Of a DNA stretch of 64,000 bases, positions 8,995 through 16,600 are shown in pieces. The notes beneath the pieces are model-generated. The model made no database searches. It was not told where the DNA came from and saw nothing but the letters and a program-made list of their open reading frames with translations. The stretch comes from Flavobacteriaceae bacterium PS02293 (lineage in GTDB: Bacteria > Bacteroidota > Bacteroidia > Flavobacteriales > Weeksellaceae), in NCBI GenBank assembly GCA_029960045.1, contig JASCOV010000005.1:62001-126000 (forward strand). The letters run 5' to 3'. Position 1 is the stretch's first letter, and every line of letters starts with the position of its first letter. The position numbers were made by a program, and so were the translations under genes.

Positions 8995-10455
8995 GTGGAA
9001 CTTATAAAAAGATCAATACTAGTATTACTGTTAACTTCGTGCATATTACAAACGAAAGCACAGGATTACACGCCTAAAAAAATAGATAGTATATTAGTCA
9101 ATACTTTCCAACTCGCCGACAGAAACAAAGCTCTGAAGATAGGTCTAGACACATATAAAATCTCTGAAAAAACTGGTTACTATCTCGGTAAGGCGAAATC
9201 TTTAAAAGTTATCATCAATTCTTATTTGGGATTGGGAGAGCAACAAAAAGGTCTTGAAGCCGCAGACAAACTTCTGGAATTAGCCAATCAAGAAAATGAT
9301 TACTATCACTCTGTTCAGGCACTAATAGCCAAATCACTCGCCTATTCTTATCTCGGTTTTTTTGAAAAAGCTGACGAAACAAGTAAAAGCGCAGAAGAAT
9401 TGTGTAAACGGGTTAAAGATAATTACGAGTTTTACAGTTCTATGGGACAGATCTATGCAGGCAGATCAGAAATCATGAATTTGAAATATGAACCGCCACA
9501 GCATACCATCAAGAATGATCTAAAAAGTGTAGAATATTACAATAAAATCAAAGATCCAAAAAAAAGAAATGGCTGGCTGGCAATCCAGTACTCCAGCGTT
9601 GGTTACACTTATATTGATCTCGACAAACACCAGGAAGCGCTCTACTACAACAGAAAAGCCTATTTCCTTTCGAAAATCGAAAATGATTCTATCAACCAAG
9701 CTTTTGGATTGTATGGAATTGGAAACACTTATTTGGAAATGAACAAAATGGACAGCTCCATTTATTATTATAAACAAGCGCTTCCTATTTTCGAAAAAGC
9801 ACAGGATATTTACCGTTTACAATATATTTATGATGATCTCGCAACCATATATGAAAAAATGGGAGATGATAAGCTGTATGGTTATTATTCAAAAAAATCC
9901 AAAGAACTTTACGATATCATCAGAAAAAAAGAAAAAGCAGAAACCGATAATGTATCCCAGAATATCATTAGTAATGAAAAATCGATTTGGTATGAAAACC
10001 TATATCTGATTATTGCAGGAATCGTTGTGTTCTTTATTGTGAAAATGTACTTTACAATAAAGATTTTCAAAAAATACCGACGAGAAAAGAGAATAAGAGA
10101 GAACACCAAATACCATCTTTTGGAAAGAGAAAAAGTGGTGAATCAGCTGGAATCAAAAGTGAATGATTCTTTTGCAGAATTATTAGAACTTGCTAAGTCT
10201 AATGACTCTTCTTTTCTAAGTCGTTTCAAAGAAGTATATCCTAATTTTTACAGTAAATTAAGTTCGCAATATCCAGAAATGACAAGTGGACAATTAAAAT
10301 TTTGTGCACTCCTGAAACTTAATTTTTCTACCAAAGAAATTGCACATTTAAGTCATATTTCTGTTCGAAGTGTAGAAATGAAGAAGAGCAGACTTAGAAA
10401 ACAGATGAATATCCCTTCCGATGTAGATCTTAATAATTGGATGATGAATTTTTAA
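8995..10455 (+). CDS. TPR membrane regulator with C-terminal LuxR-type helix-turn-helix
   Basis: 486 residues starting at GTG, chosen because a -7 box sits just upstream and because it gives an intact signal peptide (about 1-22, cleavage near TKAQ). Residues 40-310 are tetratricopeptide repeats with periodic Y/L/A patterns (YYNRKAYFLSK, YGIGNTYLEMNKMDSSIYYYKQAL). A single membrane helix (about 331-356) is followed by a coiled-coil linker and a LuxR/GerE-like HTH (about 425-480, LNFSTKEIAHLSHISVRSVEMKKSRLRKQM). This is a one-component sensor with a periplasmic TPR domain and cytosolic DNA binding, a recurrent Bacteroidota design. The signal is unknown. Confidence 0.9.
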   Translation: MELIKRSILVLLLTSCILQTKAQDYTPKKIDSILVNTFQLADRNKALKIGLDTYKISEKTGYYLGKAKSLKVIINSYLGLGEQQKGLEAADKLLELANQENDYYHSVQALIAKSLAYSYLGFFEKADETSKSAEELCKRVKDNYEFYSSMGQIYAGRSEIMNLKYEPPQHTIKNDLKSVEYYNKIKDPKKRNGWLAIQYSSVGYTYIDLDKHQEALYYNRKAYFLSKIENDSINQAFGLYGIGNTYLEMNKMDSSIYYYKQALPIFEKAQDIYRLQYIYDDLATIYEKMGDDKLYGYYSKKSKELYDIIRKKEKAETDNVSQNIISNEKSIWYENLYLIIAGIVVFFIVKMYFTIKIFKKYRREKRIRENTKYHLLEREKVVNQLESKVNDSFAELLELAKSNDSSFLSRFKEVYPNFYSKLSSQYPEMTSGQLKFCALLKLNFSTKEIAHLSHISVRSVEMKKSRLRKQMNIPSDVDLNNWMMNF

Positions 10456-10512
10456 AAAAACAGATTCAAAACAATTAAATCAACTGAAAATCAATAACTT
10501 AAATAAATGTAG

Positions 10513-10520
10513 TATATTTG
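10513..10520 (+). promoter_or_regulatory. -7 box of the interrupted mini-gene
   Basis: TATATTTG, an exact TAnnTTTG match 26 bases before the ATG at 10546. Confidence 0.5.
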
Positions 10521-10525
10521 TAGGA

Positions 10526-10540
10526 GTGCAATTGTTGCAC
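10526..10540 (+). promoter_or_regulatory. operator-like inverted repeat
   Basis: GTGCAA, a 3-base spacer TTG, then TTGCAC: a perfect two-fold symmetric 15-mer between the -7 box and the start codon. The size and position suit a binding site for a small dimeric HTH repressor. The regulator is not identified. Confidence 0.5.
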
Positions 10541-10545
10541 ATATT

Positions 10546-10677
10546 ATGTTAAATAGCAAACTTTGCACTTGATTGAAAAACGGTATAACTACTAAAAAAT
10601 TTATTGCTCAAAAAGCACTTGCGCTTGAGGTTCTAAAAACACAAAAGGACATACATCTGGAAAGATTGATTTCTTAA
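10546..10677 (+). pseudogene. small gene interrupted by an in-frame TGA, unidentified
   Basis: ATG at 10546 opens eight codons (MLNSKLCT), then TGA at 10570-10572. The same frame stays open from a TTG at 10573 for 34 codons to TAA at 10675-10677, with a lysine- and leucine-rich sequence including TTKKFIAQKALALEVLKTQK. It may be a decayed remnant of a small regulator, a short peptide started from the TTG, or chance. The promoter and operator look intact. Confidence 0.3.
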
Positions 10678-10800
10678 TTTTTACAGATTATTATCAGTTG
10701 ATTTTTTTCAAATCTGATTAAAATTCATATCAAACAGCTGATAAAAAATAAAGCTTTGGATCTAAATGATTCTTAGCTTTTCTTATTTTAAAATCAAATA

Positions 10801-11250
10801 TTATCTGTGCTGATCTATGAGAATTTTGTTCCCATCCGGATCTGTGAATTCTATATAAGCTGGGCCTTTGGTTTTTTCGTCAGCCTCAGTATTTAGTTTA
10901 ATTTGATCAGACTTTAGTTTTTTCTGAATGTCGCGGACATCTGTAAATGGATTCACTTCTTTTGCATTTTCATCCCAACCAGGATTGAAAGTCAGAATAT
11001 TTCCTTCAAACATTCCTTGGAAAATTCCGATAATAGTTGTTCCATTTTTCATAATGAGATAATTATGCTTCATATCACCACCCATTTGACTGAAGCCAAG
11101 TTTCTCATAAAACTCCTTCGACTTTTGCAAATCTTTGACATTAAGACTTACTGAAAATGCTCCAAGTGGAAGTTTTGTATCTGTATTCACTTTTTGAGAA
11201 AAAGCACTAATTGAAACTGATAACAATAAAGCAAAGGCCAATTTTTTCAT
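10801..11250 (-). CDS. VOC-family (glyoxalase/bleomycin-resistance-like) protein with signal peptide
   Basis: 149 residues: a signal peptide (about 1-18, SISAFSQ) followed by one VOC module (about 30-149) with LNVKDLQKSKEFYEKLGFSQ near its start and YIEFTDPDGNKILIDQH at its end. VOC folds bind a metal and act on glutathione adducts, catechols or drugs; the substrate cannot be told. Export to the periplasm is unusual for the fold but recurs in Bacteroidota. It follows the DUF6702 gene by 33 bases on the same strand, so the two may form an operon. Confidence 0.85.
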   Translation of the reverse strand: MKKLAFALLLSVSISAFSQKVNTDTKLPLGAFSVSLNVKDLQKSKEFYEKLGFSQMGGDMKHNYLIMKNGTTIIGIFQGMFEGNILTFNPGWDENAKEVNPFTDVRDIQKKLKSDQIKLNTEADEKTKGPAYIEFTDPDGNKILIDQHR

Positions 11251-11283
11251 ATTCTTTAATTTTAAAATCGATTCAAATATAAA

Positions 11284-11790
11284 TTAAAACTGCTGATAAA
11301 GATAACGATCCGGGTAGTTTAGCTTTTCACTTTTGCGTTCGCCATTTACAACAATATGGATAATATTCATTTGATCATCAAACAGATTGTAAAGAAAACT
11401 AACTGCGGTTTCTACTTTTTTTGGAACATTCAAAGATTCAGATTCCAGATAGATATTCACACTTTCGTGGTCTTCTTCGTAACCAACATAATTAACTTTA
11501 ATAAATTGATTATCAGCCTTCAGTTTAAGATATTCTGATGCGTAGCTTTCTAATTCTTTATTGATTTCCGTTTTGTATTTAGGATCAAGGAAATGGACAG
11601 ATTTTCCATATTTTTTGTTGAGAGCATTTTCCAGATCATCCATAAAAAACCGACCTGTAACTTCAAAAGTTTTTGATTTTGAATTATAGCTGAATTCCAT
11701 CGAACCAACGTGGTAAGGATGAACCTTGAAAGAGAAAAGGCAAAAGATAGAAGAGCAAAGAATAAAGACTGCAAAGGACTTTTTCATCAT
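11284..11790 (-). CDS. DUF6702 family secreted protein
   Basis: 168 residues with an N-terminal signal peptide (about 1-22) followed by HPYHVGSMEFSYNSKSKTFEVTGRFFMDDLENALNKK in two blocks (HPYHVGSMEF and TGRFFMDDLENAL) that are typical of DUF6702. In Bacteroidota these proteins are usually encoded beside HupE/UreJ genes, as here (divergent, 59 bases apart). The function is unknown; a periplasmic role linked to the neighbouring membrane protein is inferred from context. Confidence 0.8.
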   Translation of the reverse strand: MMKKSFAVFILCSSIFCLFSFKVHPYHVGSMEFSYNSKSKTFEVTGRFFMDDLENALNKKYGKSVHFLDPKYKTEINKELESYASEYLKLKADNQFIKVNYVGYEEDHESVNIYLESESLNVPKKVETAVSFLYNLFDDQMNIIHIVVNGERKSEKLNYPDRYLYQQF

Positions 11791-11849
11791 TAAAAAGAAT
11801 TGAAGTCAAAATTAATCATTATTTTCGTACGGTTTTCAGAAATTAAACG

Positions 11850-12416
11850 ATGAAGGATTTTCTATTTTATTTGCAGCTGGGTTGGGATCATATTATTTCT
11901 TTGGATGCTTTGGATCATCAGCTTTTTATCCTGGCTTTGATTGCGGCTTATAGTTTCAAAGATTTTAAAAAATTATTGATCTTGGTAACTGCTTTTACTA
12001 TTGGGCATTGCATTACGCTGGCTTTATCAAGTTTTGATATTATCCGTGTGAAAAGCAACTGGATAGAATTCCTTATACCTTGTACGATTGTGATTACCGC
12101 TTTAGACAATATTTTGTTCAAGGGAAAACGACCTTATCAGTTTTATTTTGCTTTATTTTTTGGATTGATTCACGGGATGGGATTTGCAAATACAGCCAGA
12201 ATGATGCTGGCAAAAGAACAAAGTATTACAGTTCCATTATTAGGTTTCAATATCGGGTTGGAATTGGGTCAGATTGCAATGGTTTTGGTTATATTGATCA
12301 TCTTCGCAATCTTGTCGAAAATCACAAAACTGAACCAAAGAGAATGGCTTCTGATAACCTCATCTGCAGCTGGAGCGGTTGCTTTGCAAATGGCACTGGA
12401 AAGAATGCCTTTTTAA
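11850..12416 (+). CDS. HupE/UreJ family membrane protein
   Basis: 188 residues with about six hydrophobic helices and no cleavable signal. Family signatures are LGWDHIISLDALDHQLF, TIGHCITLAL and the histidine-bearing FGLIHGMGFA. HupE/UreJ proteins are linked to nickel or cobalt uptake in hydrogenase and urease operons. No such enzyme is encoded here, so the substrate is open. The conserved partner is the divergent DUF6702 gene. A dispersed repeat begins about 30 bases after its stop. Confidence 0.87.
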   Translation: MKDFLFYLQLGWDHIISLDALDHQLFILALIAAYSFKDFKKLLILVTAFTIGHCITLALSSFDIIRVKSNWIEFLIPCTIVITALDNILFKGKRPYQFYFALFFGLIHGMGFANTARMMLAKEQSITVPLLGFNIGLELGQIAMVLVILIIFAILSKITKLNQREWLLITSSAAGAVALQMALERMPF

Positions 12417-12447
12417 TTGTAAAATGTATTTTTAACACTGAAAGATT

Positions 12448-12565
12448 GCAGCCCGGCTTGAGCGGAAATCCTTTTTTGTGGCTGGAAAAGCGAAGGCAAA
12501 AAGATTGACTCCGTCGAACCACTTCGTTAGGTTTGGGAGCGGAAGACGGATTAAGCTGCCCAAAA
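12448..12565 (+). repeat. dispersed extragenic repeat, copy 1
   Basis: Starts GCAGCCCGGCTTGAG, contains GGAAATCCTTTTTTG, then CAAAAAGATTG, and ends GGAAGACGGATTAAGCTGCCC. The same blocks occur at 62169-62270 and, inverted, at 38345-38460. The end pentamers GCAGC and GCTGC are complementary, and CTTTTTTG pairs with CAAAAAG. This copy carries an extra segment (about 12508-12534) absent from the 62 kb copy. It is intergenic between two convergent genes. Confidence 0.85.
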
Positions 12566-12577
12566 TAATTAAATTCC

Positions 12578-12946
12578 TTACTTCAAAACATTCCACCTAG
12601 GAATGATTGCAAGCAATCCGAGTCCGATGTACAGAAACAAAACAGTTACATCCGAATATAAAAAGGTGCTGAGAAAATAGTTGTGCAAAGCAAAATGCAT
12701 AGCTACAAAAACCGGAAAAAGAATCACTCCGATTTTCCTGTAAAATAAAATCAGAATCCAGCTGATAATCACTAAAAAATCAACGCCAAAAGTGTAATAG
12801 AAAAAATTACCCGGAATATTAATCTTCTGATGAAGCGAATATTCTGCATAATCTGTATTGATACTAAGAAAATAAACCAAAATGATCAATCCGAAAAAAA
12901 GGTAATAATCTTTGTTGCTTTTGAAGCTTTTGTCTGCTGATTCCAT
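12578..12946 (-). CDS. hypothetical membrane protein
   Basis: 122 residues with about four hydrophobic segments (YYLFFGLIILVYFLSI, FGVDFLVIISWILILF, IGVILFPVFVAMHFALHNYF, VTVLFLYIGLGLLAII). No motif I recognise. Charged N and C termini; no signal peptide cleavage site. It may share a transcript with the lrp gene to its left, but the lrp gene lies downstream and a terminator-like stem sits between the two stops and starts, so this is uncertain. Confidence 0.65.
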   Translation of the reverse strand: MESADKSFKSNKDYYLFFGLIILVYFLSINTDYAEYSLHQKINIPGNFFYYTFGVDFLVIISWILILFYRKIGVILFPVFVAMHFALHNYFLSTFLYSDVTVLFLYIGLGLLAIIPRWNVLK

Positions 12947-12959
12947 CGTATAAAAATAT

Positions 12960-12988
12960 AAAAAAAGAGCTTAATGAATAAGCTCTTT
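12960..12988 (-). terminator. terminator after the Lrp/AsnC gene region
   Basis: Stem AAAGAGCTTA/TAAGCTCTTT (10 bp, 5-base loop) with a minus-strand T-run. It lies between the start of the 12.6 kb membrane gene and the end of the Lrp gene (stop at 13012), so it terminates Lrp transcription. Confidence 0.8.
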
Positions 12989-13011
12989 CTATAGAAATTT
13001 CTATTAACTAA

Positions 13012-13482
13012 CTATATACTAACCGCGTTTATAAGACGGTTCTTATCACTAATGAACTCTTCCATAGAGATCATACTTTCTGTTCTCATCACATCCTGGA
13101 TATCATCTATCTGATAAATGATTTTCTTCGCATCTTCTGTATTTTTTGCTTTCATTTTGCAGAAGATGTTATATTTTCCTGATGTTACGCTAGCTTCCAC
13201 AACATTTGGAATCAAAGCTAATTGCTTCAATACTTCTTGTGTGTGGTTTGATTTTGTAAGCAAGATACCGATGAATGCAGTGAAATTATAGTCCAGTTTG
13301 CTATAATCTATGCTAAGAGATGATCCCAAGATGATTCCTGCGTCTTCCATTTTCTTTACTCTTACGTGGATAGTTCCCGCAGAAACGTCCATTTGTTTTG
13401 CAATTTCCGTAAAAGGCATTCTTGTGTTTTCTACTAAGAAATCAAGGATTTTTTTATCGATATCGTCTAATTGATAGTTCAT
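13012..13482 (-). CDS. Lrp/AsnC family transcriptional regulator
   Basis: 156 residues in the standard Lrp layout. An N-terminal HTH (about 1-60) starts YQLDDIDKKILDFLVENTRMPFTEIA in pieces such as LDDIDKKILDFL and continues with VSAGTIHVRVKKMEDAG. A C-terminal AsnC/RAM ligand-binding domain (about 65-150) includes TAFIGILLTK and EASVTSGKYNIFCKMKAKN. Members sense amino acids or related metabolites. The target genes are not evident. A good -7 box lies about 40 bases upstream. Confidence 0.93.
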   Translation of the reverse strand: MNYQLDDIDKKILDFLVENTRMPFTEIAKQMDVSAGTIHVRVKKMEDAGIILGSSLSIDYSKLDYNFTAFIGILLTKSNHTQEVLKQLALIPNVVEASVTSGKYNIFCKMKAKNTEDAKKIIYQIDDIQDVMRTESMISMEEFISDKNRLINAVSI

Positions 13483-13523
13483 TGTTGTATTATTATTTAT
13501 TTAAAATATATCTAATTTTTTTG

Positions 13524-13531
13524 CAAATTTA
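13524..13531 (-). promoter_or_regulatory. -7 box of the Lrp/AsnC gene
   Basis: TAAATTTG on the minus strand, an exact TAnnTTTG match about 40 bases upstream of the start at 13482. Confidence 0.55.
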
Positions 13532-13609
13532 GAAAAAATTAAATTAACTAAAAACAAATATTAAAACATTAACAGCTTTTAACAAATTAAGCAAATTCTA
13601 TGATAATTA

Positions 13610-16600
13610 TCATTTTATCGGCTTGTTTTTTAAAGAATCTTCTTTATTCTGCTCTACAGCCAGTGAGTCTCTTTTTATTCTTTCACGTCTTTTGAAGATA
13701 TATTTGAAAGAATTAAAACTTTTACTATATACAACTCCGACTCCATAACTCTGATTGAGTCCGGTAGCGGTTCCCAAGCCTAAATTAGAAGGTTTGGAAT
13801 AGGCTCTTAGCAACCTGCTTCCATTATTAAGTCGGCTCCAGTCATATTCTATAGTTCCTTCTGCTGATAAGTAATTACTATTGGTATTATCAACCCTTGA
13901 AACAGGAACTCCTAATCCCGTCTTCAATTTTACCCTTGGAGACAAAGCAAGACTTACACTTGTATTTGCACGATCTGCTGTATTAGAATTTATGTCTCCA
14001 CTGATATAATCCAAATTAACCTGAAACGCACTACTGATGGTATTAAGAACAGAACCTAACTGTTTGAATAACATATTATAACCAGTATCCTGAGCAGTTT
14101 TGGAAAGATTAAACTGCAGACCATTGCCATTAGTCACATTGAAACTGTTAAGGACCAGAACAGATCCAAACTGGATGGTTCTTTCATCCTTATTAGTCAT
14201 TTTAGTTGCTAATGTTTCCCTTACTTCAGAGGAACTTTCCGGAGCAGAAACTCCGAATTCTATATCAGGCTTTGTAAGGGTATTTGTAATCTTAGTTGAT
14301 AATACGACATTAATTGGTTGTGTAAGAGACATCCCGAGGTATTCACCTGCATTTGTAATAGGCCTTGTATAATTTGCCGTAATATCAAGATCAGGCGTCA
14401 TTGGACTCCCGCTCCATCTTATGATACTATTTTTTGCAATTTGAAATGTTCTGTCTAGAATTGCTTTTGAGACAAACGTTCCATTATCGACCGTGTAAGT
14501 TCCATTCATTAAGATATTCCCACTTCTTTCCATTTTGAACTTCAAATGATTGGCATCTCCTTTTACAGCAATATTTCCTACTTCGTCTCCTACCAAAACA
14601 TTTACCAGAGACCCTTTATCAATACTGACATCAAAATCTATCAGCATATTAGCGCCTGATTTTTTCTTCTTTTCTACAGAAATCCCTCCAGCTTCATCAC
14701 GTTTCAGGAATCTTAGTATTTTAAATTCGTCAACATTCGCAGTAGATGCACTATTAAAAGTGAAAGTACTGTTATTCAACACTTTCAAACCATCATTTGG
14801 CGTACTGATTGATAATCCTGAAACTGGTCCATCAACATAAATATCGCCTTGTCCTGTTACCCTTCCCCAGAACAGATCATTTTCCTCTTGGCTGGAATTA
14901 AGAACAAGAAGATTATCGGCACGCATAATTAAGTTGATTCCCAAAGATGAAAGGGTTTCAAACTGAATAGATCCGGAAATATTTCCTTTGGAATTGGACC
15001 GCCCGTCTTTGATTCCGATGTTATTAAGAAGCGCTAAACCTCTTGAAAGATTGATCACCGTATCATCAAATGAATAATCTACACCAGTAAATAATAGCTT
15101 AAGTCCAAATCCTTTCAATGCAATATCACCGCTGTAATCAATATCATTCATAGGACCGGAAATCTTCAGGTCGCCTGTTGCTTTCCCTCGGAAATTCCCA
15201 AATATCTCTTTTACGAATTGCTGTGCAAACCCAAGATCAAATTCATTCATTTTTGCATTGACATCAAAAACAGGTGAGGAATGATTATTATCAATTGTTC
15301 CTGTAACATCCAACGTATTTTTACCCAAAAATCCAGATGACAAAGCCTGAATACTGACATCAAAAACATTTGGTTTTTCGCTTTTGGTAATTCTTGTTTC
15401 AAGATTTCCCATTGCGTTTCCGTTCATAAAAATATCATTCACATCCAGATCTACCAATGGCTCCAGATTATTGCCTGATTTTTTAATTTGAATTGTTCCA
15501 TTTGCAATCCCCTTTATATCCATCGCATTTTTATCCTTACTGAAAGCCAGCAATTTTGAGACATCAAGATTTTTGACTTCAGCATCAGCAGTGAAATCTT
15601 TTGCAGATTTGAAATCAGCGCTTTTTATCAGAAGTTCACTTTCATCGGAATAAACCCTAAGATTTTGTATTAAAAAATCCTTTTCTTTCTTTCGGTAAAT
15701 AATAGAATGATCAAGCTCCGGACTTGTATCCACACTCCAGGCAATATCGTTTAATTTGACCGTAGTAGGTTCAAAACGCAACACATAATCTCCTGCAGTA
15801 TTGGTTGTTTGATTAATATTGACTGCGTATTCTTTCATCTGCTTGGCCGTTTCATCTTCCAGACTTCCAAGTTTGAAAACTGTTCCGATATGAAGAATTT
15901 GAGAATTCTCATTATTAGCAGTGAGTTTCACATCCTGCAAAACATTCTTACCATATTGCCCTCTTTTTACAGTAGTGAGCAATTGTTGCTTAAGATCAGC
16001 TGTATTAACTCTCAAACTGATACTATCTACTATTACACTATCGCTTGCCTTATTCAGATCTGGTTGATAAGTTGCGTCTGTTTCAGCAAGAAATTTTTCA
16101 GCTTCAGTCAGTTCTTTTTTGCTGGTCATCACATATTTGATGTGCGCCGCATCAGCATTCAGAATCAGATCGTTTGTATTTCCGTTGTAATTTCCGGCAA
16201 CTTTAGCGCCGTTTTTCAGTTCAAGATCAGGCACAAAGAAAGAAACCAAACCTTGTTTCACATCAAAATCAAAATCGAAACTTTGTCCGTTATAAGTTTT
16301 CTTTGGTGGATTACCAACGAGAATTTTGTTGATACTATTGGTAACCATATTCCCAATATCTTCCAGATTGAATCTACCGGAAATCTTCCCAGTAACTGCT
16401 CCCGGTGCATCTACAGAAACAATCCTGTTTCCATTCTCAAAAAACGCTTTAAGTTTTGAATCTGGAATATGAAGTTTTTGTTTACTCGAATTAAGCGTCA
16501 GACCTTTGATATCTGCATCAAGATTAAGGTCATTAAGATTTGTCATTGATACTTTTCCATCTACAATTCCACTTACAGAATTGGTATCACCTGCCGAAAT

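Larger units (their letters stand above)
10456..10800 (+). other. 345-base gap holding a promoter, an inverted repeat and a broken mini-gene
   Basis: It contains a TAnnTTTG box (10513-10520), a perfect 15-base inverted repeat (10526-10540) and a 44-codon frame interrupted by one TGA (10546-10677). The rest, 10678-10800, shows nothing recognisable. Confidence 0.5.

Noticed and set aside
12080..12508. 142-codon ORF overlapping hupE and the repeat
   Set aside because: Out-of-frame with hupE and reads through the dispersed repeat; no start signal.
15809..16459. 216-codon plus-strand ORF inside tamB
   Set aside because: Antisense to a clear 1549-residue gene; its translation is rich in F, I, C and lacks any domain, as expected for a shadow frame.
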